From: Planctomicrobium piriforme
Lineage (GTDB): Bacteria > Planctomycetota > Planctomycetia > Planctomycetales > Planctomycetaceae
Assembly: GCF_900113665.1 (NCBI RefSeq)
Contig: NZ_FOQD01000001.1
Span: 62,001 to 126,000 of the forward strand
Reading direction: 5' to 3'
Length of the DNA: 64,000 nucleotides
Both the position numbers and the translations under genes were made by a program. The notes beneath the pieces were generated by a model. The model had not been told where the DNA came from and searched no databases. It worked only from the letters and a program-made list of their open reading frames with translations. Below, piece after piece: positions 35,855 through 46,667 of this stretch; within the stretch, counting starts at the first letter, position 1; the number at the start of each line of letters is the position of its first letter.

Positions 35855-36310
35855 CTATCGCACCATCAGCGGGGCATAGCCCAGGTCGACCTGGCGGCGT
35901 CGTGAGCTATAGCGGAATTCCTTCAGCAGCCGCAGGGCCTGATCGCCGGCTTCGCGAGGGAAGCTTCCCTTCCGCTGAAAGAACTCTTCAAAGCCCGGCA
36001 TCTCTTCGAGCCAGCGGCCGTAGGAACAGACGAAACCCATGCTCCACTCGCGGAAGCTCCGTTCCTCGATTTCCTGCCGGCGAAGCACCTGCAGGCATTT
36101 GTGACGGGGATCGGCGGCAATCCGTTCAAAGGTTTCTTCGACCGCGTGATCCGGACCTTCCAGCACCTGGAGAAAGGCGTTGGAATGGTACATCAGGATC
36201 CCGGTGAGATCGCAGAGGTCGTTGTGTGCCCGCGATTTCATCAGCAGCCGGGAAAGCTCGGCACTGGAGAGCGGGACGGTGGCAGCACTTTTATAGATGA
36301 GCTGAAGCAT
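35855..36310 (-). CDS. stand-alone BLUF blue-light sensor protein
   Basis: A 151-residue protein whose first 95 residues are a BLUF domain. Key flavin-site residues are present: Tyr6 in QLIYKSA, Asn30 in RAHNDLCDLTG, Gln48 in FLQVLEG, and a Trp/Met pair in REWSMGF. This is the short architecture with no attached output domain; the C-terminal 50 residues are helical and could act as the cap that moves on illumination. It should bind FAD and sense blue light in the cytoplasm, with signalling through protein contacts. No EAL, GGDEF or regulator gene lies next to it. Start ATG at 36310. Confidence 0.88.
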   Translation of the reverse strand: MLQLIYKSAATVPLSSAELSRLLMKSRAHNDLCDLTGILMYHSNAFLQVLEGPDHAVEETFERIAADPRHKCLQVLRRQEIEERSFREWSMGFVCSYGRWLEEMPGFEEFFQRKGSFPREAGDQALRLLKEFRYSSRRRQVDLGYAPLMVR

Positions 36311-36409
36311 GATTGGCTGGCCTGAATTTTTTTCTGTCCAGACAAACCCTAGCCTGCAATTCGAACTCGTGCGGCAGATGTCAAAGCAAATCCGCCAAAC
36401 AGGTCATCG

Positions 36410-37429
36410 TCAGGTCGGAGGGGACTGCTTCAACCTTTTCGTCAGCCGGTCGGCCAGGAAAATCGGCTCCGGCAGGCGATGCGTTTGGATCGCCTGTCGC
36501 GACAATTCCACTGCTTCCGGGAGCGTGATGCGGTTTCCGGCAGACACATAAATCGTCATCGATGCTCCGCTCTGTCCGAGGGCGTGGCCGATCGTTTCTC
36601 CACTATCGATGACCGCAGCCTCGCCGGTGGACTGCAATTCGCTTTGATTTACCTTACCGCATAACAGCGACTTGCCGACGCCGATCACCGGATGTGCCAG
36701 CATCGCTCCCAGGCAGACGGCAATGCCCGCCCGCCAGGGATGCAGCCGTCCGTTGCCGTCGCAGAAAATGACGTCGGCCAACTGGCCGGACTGTCGCACC
36801 TGTTCGCACAGTTCGAGAATCACCGGCAGCTCCCGCCAGGTGAGGTAGCCGGGAATGTACGGGAACGCGACTGGTCGCTTCAGCGCCTGCTCCGTCACGA
36901 TTTCGAGTGAGCTCGCATCAAGTGCCACATACGCTGCACACGCGATCCCGTCAGCGGTATACGCTACGTCGACCGCGCCCAGCGTTCGAGGCGCTGCCGA
37001 CAAGGGCTCTTCGCAAAACGCAGATGCGAGTCGAAGCTGATTCTCCTTGAGCTGACTCAAGGGTCGCGATGACTGGAAATCGGTGAACCGCTGCGACAAG
37101 TCAACCCGCCCCAGGTCATCAACCGTCACCCCTTCGGCTTTCAGATGCCGAACTTTCTGCTCAGGCCCTTCGACTGACAGCCCGATCTCTCCATTCGCTC
37201 GCACAACGCGGTAGCAAACGCAGTCTGCTGAATGTTCATGATGGGCCAGAAAATCCCCCAGCCACCGCGCGGCCCTGGCCTTGTCGTCCCCCAGTGCCCG
37301 CGCGAGATCGCCATAGGTTGTCACCTGACCTGGAGGAATCTGTACCAGCAAGCCCCGCACTTCCGCCGGCAGATCAGGGATCGCGGCCTGAAGCTCGGAG
37401 AGCGACAGCACTGGCAATGTAGTGTTCAC
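36410..37429 (-). CDS. alkyltransferase-like domain fused to endonuclease V
   Basis: About 339 residues in two DNA-repair modules. Residues about 20-105 form the DNA-binding domain of O6-alkylguanine-DNA alkyltransferases (LVQIPPGQVTTYGDLARALG, then the active-site segment). The usual PCHRV is here VCYRV, keeping Cys72 but changing histidine to tyrosine. Residues about 115-335 are endonuclease V, with metal residues Asp154 (VDVAY), Glu200 (YIPGYLTWRE) and Asp224 (CDGNGRLHPWR). EndoV cuts near deaminated bases such as inosine, so the fusion would act on two kinds of base damage. The start is a GTG at 37429; codons further upstream are repeat-derived. The LRR gene lies directly upstream. Confidence 0.85.
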   Translation of the reverse strand: MNTTLPVLSLSELQAAIPDLPAEVRGLLVQIPPGQVTTYGDLARALGDDKARAARWLGDFLAHHEHSADCVCYRVVRANGEIGLSVEGPEQKVRHLKAEGVTVDDLGRVDLSQRFTDFQSSRPLSQLKENQLRLASAFCEEPLSAAPRTLGAVDVAYTADGIACAAYVALDASSLEIVTEQALKRPVAFPYIPGYLTWRELPVILELCEQVRQSGQLADVIFCDGNGRLHPWRAGIAVCLGAMLAHPVIGVGKSLLCGKVNQSELQSTGEAAVIDSGETIGHALGQSGASMTIYVSAGNRITLPEAVELSRQAIQTHRLPEPIFLADRLTKRLKQSPPT

Positions 37430-37521
37430 ACGGCGGAACCAGTTGGGAACAAGGGGATAGGGAATAGGTGACAGTGTGAAAGGCCAACATTCCCCTCTTC
37501 CCTGTCCCCTCTCCCCTCGCG

Positions 37522-38406
37522 TCACTTCACATTGATCCGCACGCCTGTCTTCTTGAGATCATCGACCTGTTGCTTGACCGCTTTGGGGGCCTTGTCGACA
37601 TCGATGTAGACGAACCAGTAGGGAGCAAACCGCATCGGACCTGCGATGTCTTTTTTGGCCATCTCCACCAACACATTCACATCGGTTAACGGATTCCCTT
37701 CCAGAAACAGATAGTGAAGCTGATTACAGTCGGCCAGCGGAGCAAGATCCTTGATCTTGTTCCCCTTCAGCGACAGCGTGGAGAGCGATGTCAACGACTT
37801 GAGCGGCGAAATGTCTTCCACCAGATTGTTCGTCAAATCCAGCGATGTCAGCTTTATCAGCGGCGCGAGCGGAGCAATGTCCGCGATCTTGTTCATCCCC
37901 AGCGACAGGGTCCGCAGGTTGGTGAGGGCCTCATAGCCGGAAATACCGTCGACCTTGTTGCGGTCGAGATCGAGATATTGCAGCTTCTTGAGCGCCGCCA
38001 GCGGCTTCGCATCGACGATCTGATTATGCGCCAGCGAGAGCGACTGCAGATTCGTCAGCGCCTCCAGCGGCGCGACCCCCTGAATGAGATTATCCGACAG
38101 TTCCAGCTCGACCAGATTCCGGCAGAGTTCAAGCCCCTTCAAATCCTTGATCTTCCGATTCCGGGCATCGAGCACATAGAACGAATTCAGATCCCCCTGC
38201 TCCAGCGCCTTCTTCTCCGGCTGCCGCCGCTTCACAATCTCGAGCAGCACCTCCCGCAACGCGGGATCGGCGATGAGTTCATCGGCGCACAGAACAGAAC
38301 CCGTTTCCAGTAGAAGCAACGCGAAAATGATGCGATGCAATCCACGAACCCAGACCATTTGAAAAACTTGGGGAGCAAAGAATTTCCCCATCTGCTGGCG
38401 AATCAT
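37522..38406 (-). CDS. exported leucine-rich-repeat protein
   Basis: A 294-residue protein with an internal signal-like hydrophobic stretch (about residues 24-39) and seven to eight LRR units of the internalin type (for example LVELELSDNLIQGVAPLEAL, then LQSLSLAHNQIVDAKPLAAL). A short alpha/beta cap ends the protein. It should bind protein or polymer partners outside the cytoplasm. The gene start overlaps the stop of the HEAT/DUF4375 gene upstream (ATGA), so translation is probably coupled. An internal ATG at 38358 (MVWVRGLHR) would give a more standard signal peptide. No catalytic function is seen. Confidence 0.85.
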   Translation of the reverse strand: MIRQQMGKFFAPQVFQMVWVRGLHRIIFALLLLETGSVLCADELIADPALREVLLEIVKRRQPEKKALEQGDLNSFYVLDARNRKIKDLKGLELCRNLVELELSDNLIQGVAPLEALTNLQSLSLAHNQIVDAKPLAALKKLQYLDLDRNKVDGISGYEALTNLRTLSLGMNKIADIAPLAPLIKLTSLDLTNNLVEDISPLKSLTSLSTLSLKGNKIKDLAPLADCNQLHYLFLEGNPLTDVNVLVEMAKKDIAGPMRFAPYWFVYIDVDKAPKAVKQQVDDLKKTGVRINVK

Positions 38407-39839
38407 GCGAAACTCTCGGGAAGTGAAACAACAAATTGGGCTGCCAAAACCTCAAATGACTCAGTCTTGTCGTAATAGGTCTTTTCGAAAGGTGCAAAGA
38501 CGTTTTCGTTTTTGCAAATCAGTTTGCTGAGTTGCTTCTGACGCCTGTCTCGATCTTCCGAAGGGCCGTCGGGACCGAAACAGGCGATGGCTTCACGGAA
38601 GCTCTTCAGCTTTTTCTCAAACCCCATGACCTCGTAACCAGCGAGTGCGTCTCTCCAGTGGTCACTGAATGCGTTGACGAAGTACTGAGCGTAACCGCCG
38701 TTGCAAATCTCGGCGTCGCAGAAAAACATCGAATGATAGTATTTCTGATTGGTCGACAGGGCATCGCGGCCATGTTCCTTTTCGGTCTCCATCAGACGAT
38801 CTCGGAAATCCACAAGATTTTCCAATTCGAGCAGGCCTGCAGCGGCCCCTTGTCGAACGTATTTTTCCTTGTGGTACTTTCCCGCTTCAAGCCGCTCGCG
38901 ATCTCCTGGTTGTCGATTCTGTCCCAGCAGTCGCAATGCTTGTCCCAGTGCACGGTTTCGCGGGTACTCCAAATCGCTCACTTCCAGCTCCTGAATCAGG
39001 ACAAGCAGCCGTTCCCGAGGAACAGGCAGCCGCTCATCCGCAGCCGTTTTCATCACGTCGGCTAACCCGGAGAAAGCTGTCGAGAAGATTGCGGGAGACA
39101 AAAAGAATTCAGCCGCTTTTGCCTGGTCCATCTGCAAGAGAACTTCAGCGGCGCGATCGGTCTTGCAGTCGTTCTCAATAAGTGAACGAACGTCATCGAA
39201 CAGTTCGGAACTGCAATCTTCAGCAAGCCGGCCTCGCGCCAAGGCGTCCTTAAGTCCGGTCAGGGCGTATGAACGAACATACTCATCATTGTCATTCAAT
39301 GCCTTACGGATATGCGGAATGATCTCCTTCGTCCCAAAAGTTCCCATGAGAGTTGCAGCGTCTTTGCGAATGTCGTCTGACTCATCAGAGAGAAACGGGG
39401 CGATCACATCAACCGCTTCTCCATCCATGCTCCGCAATAGCAGGCACGCCCGATTGAAAGGAGCCTGAGGGGAGAAAAGGCCTTCTCCAGTGGGCGTGAC
39501 AAGTTGAGCGTAACGATCCCGGTCTTTGAGGATTTCCAGAGCAGGTGCGTGGGTGCGTTCTCCAAGATGGTGCAACACTTGCCGTTCTGCACCCACGTTA
39601 TCGCTGCTCTCCACTTCGAGGAGATACCAGCGAACAAGGCCTGCTACTTTTTCGTCATCCCAGTTTTCGCAATCGCGGATCAATTCTTCCGCACGCTTCT
39701 GCTGCCGGTTAAAGGCGTCGGCCCAAGGCTTTGGGTTTTTGACGAAATCGATAAAGCCCCCGACGTTCTTTCGCTCAAGCTTCCAGAACGCAAACAACAA
39801 TCCCGCGCCAATTGCGACCCAGAGAAACGTGTCGGCCAT
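38403..39839 (-). CDS. membrane-anchored HEAT-repeat protein with C-terminal DUF4375 domain
   Basis: A 478-residue protein beginning MADTFLWVAIGAGLLFAFWKL, a single membrane anchor. The middle (about 85-330) holds HEAT-like repeats (IRKDAATLMGTFGTKEIIPH, then VRSYALTGLKDALA). The C-terminal part (about 350-470) matches the DUF4375/DMP19-like family: KYYHSMFFCDAEICNGGYAQYFVNAFSDHWRDALAGYEVMG. DMP19 itself mimics DNA in Neisseria, but whether this domain does is unknown. Gene end overlaps the LRR gene. The start is ATG 39839; upstream ATGs would place poorly conserved residues before the anchor. Confidence 0.8.
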   Translation of the reverse strand: MADTFLWVAIGAGLLFAFWKLERKNVGGFIDFVKNPKPWADAFNRQQKRAEELIRDCENWDDEKVAGLVRWYLLEVESSDNVGAERQVLHHLGERTHAPALEILKDRDRYAQLVTPTGEGLFSPQAPFNRACLLLRSMDGEAVDVIAPFLSDESDDIRKDAATLMGTFGTKEIIPHIRKALNDNDEYVRSYALTGLKDALARGRLAEDCSSELFDDVRSLIENDCKTDRAAEVLLQMDQAKAAEFFLSPAIFSTAFSGLADVMKTAADERLPVPRERLLVLIQELEVSDLEYPRNRALGQALRLLGQNRQPGDRERLEAGKYHKEKYVRQGAAAGLLELENLVDFRDRLMETEKEHGRDALSTNQKYYHSMFFCDAEICNGGYAQYFVNAFSDHWRDALAGYEVMGFEKKLKSFREAIACFGPDGPSEDRDRRQKQLSKLICKNENVFAPFEKTYYDKTESFEVLAAQFVVSLPESFA

Positions 39840-39885
39840 CTGTTGAACCCCCGCACTGACGATGCTGCGTGCATGCCCTGAACAC

Positions 39886-40281
39886 TTATCTCGACCGTCG
39901 CCACCGTTCGAGTTCTTCCTCCACATCAATCGGCAGCACGAATACCGGCGGGCTGGGGAGCGGCGAGGTCAGCAGCTGTTTGACCCTCGTTTGCAGTTCA
40001 CAAAACGCCTGCCGGGCGAGGGCTTCGCTTTTGTAGTGTGAGGCCTGCTCACGAGCCTGTTCGATCTCCAGGCGTGCCTGCAACAGCGGCGGCAGGACCG
40101 ACGCCTTCTCTTCCTTGAGCTTCCGCTTGAGCCACCAGTCCTGCTCCAGCGGCTCGTCGATGCCATCGAGCGGCTGACCAGCGCCTGGCAGATGATCGAA
40201 CTCACCCGCCTGCTGCGCCGCCTGAATCTGCCGCTCGGCAAAACCTTCCCAGGAAAGATGCTCAGGCTTCCGCTCGGTCAT
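39886..40281 (-). CDS. DUF1992 (DnaJ-homologue subfamily C28 conserved domain) protein
   Basis: A 131-residue soluble protein. The DUF1992 signature is clear: LSWEGFAERQIQAAQQAGEF followed by DHLPGAGQPL and a DWWLKRKLKEEKASVLPPLL helix. Members are found alone in bacteria or attached to DnaJ-like proteins in eukaryotes; function is not settled. It ends 46 bases before the HEAT/DUF4375 gene and follows gyrA on the same strand. A palindromic repeat sits in the gap between gyrA and this gene at 40307-40332, so a separate transcript is possible. The start ATG at 40281 is chosen because the domain begins just after it. Confidence 0.85.
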   Translation of the reverse strand: MTERKPEHLSWEGFAERQIQAAQQAGEFDHLPGAGQPLDGIDEPLEQDWWLKRKLKEEKASVLPPLLQARLEIEQAREQASHYKSEALARQAFCELQTRVKQLLTSPLPSPPVFVLPIDVEEELERWRRSR

Positions 40282-40306
40282 CGATGCATGTCCGTCGGCC
40301 AGGGTT

Positions 40307-40332
40307 GGTTCCCAGGCAGGAGCCGGGGAACC
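40307..40332. repeat. dispersed palindrome, GTTCCCAGG family (AGGA-type centre)
   Basis: GGTTCCCAGGCAGGAGCCGGGGAACC is a near-perfect palindrome, one mismatch from the copy at 4092-4117. It lies in the gap between gyrA and the DUF1992 gene. Confidence 0.7.
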
Positions 40333-40354
40333 AGTTCTATAAGACTGGGTCAAC

Positions 40355-43132
<2,778 letters not shown>

Positions 43133-43358
43133 AGCAAGCGCTCCTCTCGGTACAACCTGGCCTGACGCTGCCGCCAGACCCACTTTTTTCGCCCGTTTCA
43201 GGCAGCCGTAACTCGCTCAGAAATATCGAGTTACGATAGAGACAACAGGGTCTCGATTCGCAGGCGTGATTGTATCGAAACAGCACTCGAACAACAACGC
43301 ACCGCAGGGCCTTTTCCCGGCCCCGTTTGCTCGGCACAAGCCGTGATTCCGCCGAGAT
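43133..43358. other. gyrA upstream region
   Basis: This 226-base stretch holds the gyrA leader. On the minus strand AGAGGAG precedes the likely TTG start. No terminator for the pseudokinase gene is evident, so read-through into gyrA is possible. Confidence 0.45.
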
Positions 43359-45860
43359 TTAGAAGTCGGCAAGCGGCGACGGCAGACGGGCGGGATTCAC
43401 CCCTGGCAAGCGGTCTGAAAACCGCACCGGCAACGACTCGATCTGCAGGCGTTCGCGACCGTTTTGGCCGGCTGGGGGAGGCAGGAATTGATACCGACCG
43501 CTCAACAGACCGTCGATCATCAAAGGGGCGGCATCCAGTTCGTCGATCGTCTGTGTGGCCGGATTTCGCACCAGTGCGAGAATCAAGTCCTGAGGAACGA
43601 CGATCCCCTGGGCAGCGATCTCGACATGCGTGTCCCAACCGGCATGGCTGTCGTTGCCCCGAACCTCCAGCAATCCTTCTCCGGGCGCCAGGTCCACGAG
43701 CGTATCGGCCCCTTGCAGCGAGATGCGTCCGGACCGCTGCAGCCGTTGACCAGTTGGCAACGAAACCACCGGCCCACTCGATCGTAGCGTACAGGCATTG
43801 AGCATCACCGGCACCTTGAGACCCGCCGCAGCGCCTGTTTGCAGCCGCAACAGCGCCAGCGTCCCGTTGGTGGCAACGTTCTCAAATAAAGCCGCTGACA
43901 AAGGGCCCTCGATCGCCAATAGATCCTGATACGCGACGAACTCGCAGTCGCGCACCAGCAGCCGACCTGCATCCCGCGACTCCGTTGTCTCCCAGTTGAC
44001 GACCGCCAGAGCCGGATGGTCCTTCTTCAACCCGCACCAGACATGTTCCAGCGCCAGCGACGAGGACTGCACCTGAACGGGGGCAACGCTCGCCGTGCCA
44101 GGCGAGCTCGCTTCAACCACGATGCGGACATGTTCCACCCGAACGCGATCAGCAGTTAAACTGAGGGCCGCATCGCGAATGTGAATCGTCGCCGGGCGTT
44201 CGGGATCGGTTGTCAGGACCAGCTCCCCTGCTCCGACCAGACTCGCTGCCAGGTAATGCCCATCCGGCGATAACTGCACGATGTTGTTCTGTGGGGCGGG
44301 AAGCTTAGTGAGCTCTGCCGCGACCTTTGAGGCAGGCGCTGTGTCGCTCTGCGAAACTGCAGGTTGCTCAACTGTGCGGGGTGCGTTTGTTTCGACGGTC
44401 TTCGCAGCAGGTTTCACGTTCTGCTGAGTCGCCTGGGATTTCTTTTCAATCGCCGCGACCACATTGGGGAGTTCCGGCAGGCCCAGCCGTTCGCGATTCC
44501 AGGCGACGGTGACCAGCACCGCCGTCAGCAGCAGCGACGCCGCCATTGCCGGCACTCGTGAACGCTTCTTTGGAGTTTCGATGCGACTGGCCGGCGCGGC
44601 CAGTTCGAATGTCCGCGAGAACTCCCTCAGATTGCCCCGCGATCGTCCGCTCCCGCTGAGCTGTTGGCGAATCTCCGCATAAGTCTGCAACCGCCGATTC
44701 GGTTCTCTGGCAGTCATATTTCGTATCAGCAGGGCCAGCGCCTCGGAAGTTTCCGGGGCGAGAGTCCGCACGTCCGGAATGACTTTGGTCCGATGCGCGG
44801 CGATCTTCGTCAAAGGATCGACCAGCGTGAAGGGCGGCCTGCCTGCCAGTAATTGCCACAGCACGCACCCGCTGGCATAGATGTCGCTGGCGACAGTCGC
44901 CCGGCGCTGGCCGTCGATTCGCTCCGGCGCGAGCACGTCATGCGCATCTTCAGGCAGCGGAGTGTGAATCGTCACCACCGGTGCGGCGGCGTTCATCAAC
45001 CCCCAGTTCAAGACGACCAGTTCGCCGCTGCGCGACAGTCGCAGATTTCCCAGGCGGATGTCTCCATGCACGGCAAACGGCTCCGCTGCCTGCAGTTGCC
45101 GCATCAGGTCAAGTGCCAACCCGCGGACCACTTCTTCCGGGAACCGTCCCCGTCGGACCAGCAGTCTTGAAAGTGATTCCCCTTCCGAATGAGGGCTCAC
45201 CAGACAAAGCTGCCCCCGTTCCCACAGCGTTTCCACCGGCAAGGCGGAAATCCGGTCGCGGCAGGACGCCAGACTCCGAATGATTTTCACCAGCCGCTGC
45301 AGCGGTTCATCCCCCTCGGCGGAAGTGGTCTGCCAACAGGAAACCAGCGACTTCGTCTTGCGACCCCGCGAGATCGCTTCAAAGACCTTCAGCACCGGAT
45401 CCTGATGCACGGGCGCCTGCAAGACGTATTGATGTCCCAGCAGCAGTTCTTCCCCCTGCCCCGCCTCCAACCGCCGGGCTTGATAAGGAGTCAACCTGCG
45501 GAGGACGACCAGCGCGTCGATCCAGACGGTATCGGTGGTCGGAAGTCCCCTGGCCAGGCGGCGAACACAGGGCGCGCAGCGTCGAATCTCGGCTGGGACG
45601 TTCAGCCCCAGCTCAGTCAGCTGCCGCGTCAGTTCGCTTGAAGGGAGTTCCATCCCGCCAGATTCCAGAATCCATTCGGCTGGCTGCACTTGCGACCGGC
45701 CGGCAAAGGCGCCTGAAAATCGCTCCGCCAGACCGTCGGCCAGCATTGCCAACGCTCGAAATGCCGGGAAGTTATGGCACATTCTGCCGAACGGGGGCAA
45801 CGCCGGTTTCGCGGTGTCAAAATAGACCGGCGACGCGCGGCGGAACTGTCTCGTTTTCAT
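43359..45860 (-). CDS. membrane pseudokinase with extracytoplasmic beta-helix-like domain
   Basis: An 833-residue protein resembling planctomycete Ser/Thr kinases (Hanks type) in overall order. The catalytic loop reads VHGDIRLGN (about residue 265), keeping Asp and Asn. The DFG motif is replaced by NWG (about 287), no glycine-rich loop is visible, and no convincing VAIK lysine is found; ATP transfer is doubtful. The later SDIYASGCVLWQLLAGRPPF is the normal subdomain IX. One membrane helix (about 435-455) leads to an external part of about 370 residues with alternating strands such as RVEHVRIVVEASSPG and LLVRDCEFVAYQDLLAIEG that look like a right-handed beta-helix. The start at ATG 45860 is tentative. 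Confidence 0.75.
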   Translation of the reverse strand: MKTRQFRRASPVYFDTAKPALPPFGRMCHNFPAFRALAMLADGLAERFSGAFAGRSQVQPAEWILESGGMELPSSELTRQLTELGLNVPAEIRRCAPCVRRLARGLPTTDTVWIDALVVLRRLTPYQARRLEAGQGEELLLGHQYVLQAPVHQDPVLKVFEAISRGRKTKSLVSCWQTTSAEGDEPLQRLVKIIRSLASCRDRISALPVETLWERGQLCLVSPHSEGESLSRLLVRRGRFPEEVVRGLALDLMRQLQAAEPFAVHGDIRLGNLRLSRSGELVVLNWGLMNAAAPVVTIHTPLPEDAHDVLAPERIDGQRRATVASDIYASGCVLWQLLAGRPPFTLVDPLTKIAAHRTKVIPDVRTLAPETSEALALLIRNMTAREPNRRLQTYAEIRQQLSGSGRSRGNLREFSRTFELAAPASRIETPKKRSRVPAMAASLLLTAVLVTVAWNRERLGLPELPNVVAAIEKKSQATQQNVKPAAKTVETNAPRTVEQPAVSQSDTAPASKVAAELTKLPAPQNNIVQLSPDGHYLAASLVGAGELVLTTDPERPATIHIRDAALSLTADRVRVEHVRIVVEASSPGTASVAPVQVQSSSLALEHVWCGLKKDHPALAVVNWETTESRDAGRLLVRDCEFVAYQDLLAIEGPLSAALFENVATNGTLALLRLQTGAAAGLKVPVMLNACTLRSSGPVVSLPTGQRLQRSGRISLQGADTLVDLAPGEGLLEVRGNDSHAGWDTHVEIAAQGIVVPQDLILALVRNPATQTIDELDAAPLMIDGLLSGRYQFLPPPAGQNGRERLQIESLPVRFSDRLPGVNPARLPSPLADF

Positions 45861-45982
45861 TGCCGGGTGGTGGGAATGGCTGGCGCATCCTGACCTGCTG
45901 CCGATAACCCACAGACAACGAGCAACTCGCGCGGACACGCTGCGCCGACGTTGCCATGTTCCGCGATCGGGTTCCCCAAGCC

Positions 45983-46609
45983 ATGCGCATCCTCATCCTG
46001 CTGAGTGTCGTCACTCTCTGCGGCTGCCAGTTGTGCGGCTTTGGGCAGGACTGCGAATCCGCTCCTGCCTGTGCCGCCGATCAGGCCTGCGGAGACCAGT
46101 CTGCCTGCAAGGCCGACGATTGCCAGAAGTGCAGCACCTGGGGGAGCGCCCAGAACTGGGTGAGCCGCCATACCCCGACCACACTCGCGCGGCATGCAAA
46201 GTTCAAACGGTTCGAAGACAATATCATGACCCGACATGAAGCCCGCAGCGTGGCTCAGTCGGAACTGAAACATTCTGACAACAAGGCCTGCCAGACCTGC
46301 GATTACCGTCTGGGTTACGAACAGGCGTTTGTCGACGTGGCCCAGGGAGCATGCGGCGCAGTGCCGGCCCTGCCCCCCGCCAACTACTGGAAAGTCTGCG
46401 CCCGCACCCCGGAAGGGCATCAACGGGCTCAGGAATGGTTTAACGGCTACGCTGCCGGCGCTGCCGCGGCGAAGAGCATTTACGAACCCTATAACAGGGT
46501 GGCGGCGTCACAGTTCTACGAACAGGCCGGCTGCGGCCAGGACGGGAACTGCCAGACGGATTGCCAAACGAACTCTGCGACGAACTGGGGCGCTTACTAC
46601 GGACAGTAA
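45983..46609 (+). CDS. cysteine-rich lipoprotein
   Basis: About 208 residues. It starts MRILILLSVVTLCGC, a lipoprotein signal with the lipobox cysteine at position 15. A Cys/Asp-rich segment follows (many CxxC-like spacings within residues 18-55), which may be crosslinked or bind metal, and then helical sequence with a Tyr/Gly-rich C-terminus. The gene lies 58 bases upstream of the Wza-like export gene on the same strand and is probably cotranscribed, so a role as accessory outer-membrane lipoprotein of polysaccharide export is inferred. An upstream ATG at 45956 would break the lipobox context. The family is not recognised. Confidence 0.75.
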   Translation: MRILILLSVVTLCGCQLCGFGQDCESAPACAADQACGDQSACKADDCQKCSTWGSAQNWVSRHTPTTLARHAKFKRFEDNIMTRHEARSVAQSELKHSDNKACQTCDYRLGYEQAFVDVAQGACGAVPALPPANYWKVCARTPEGHQRAQEWFNGYAAGAAAAKSIYEPYNRVAASQFYEQAGCGQDGNCQTDCQTNSATNWGAYYGQ

Positions 46610-46667
46610 GCGAACATGCGAGACGTCCGCGCCGCTGGCGCGGGGCACATCTGCCATGGAAGGTCTG

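Noticed and set aside
36381..36386. TTGACA on the minus strand upstream of the BLUF gene as a promoter
   Set aside because: The -35 match is perfect but the -10 region is poor, so it is not listed as a promoter.
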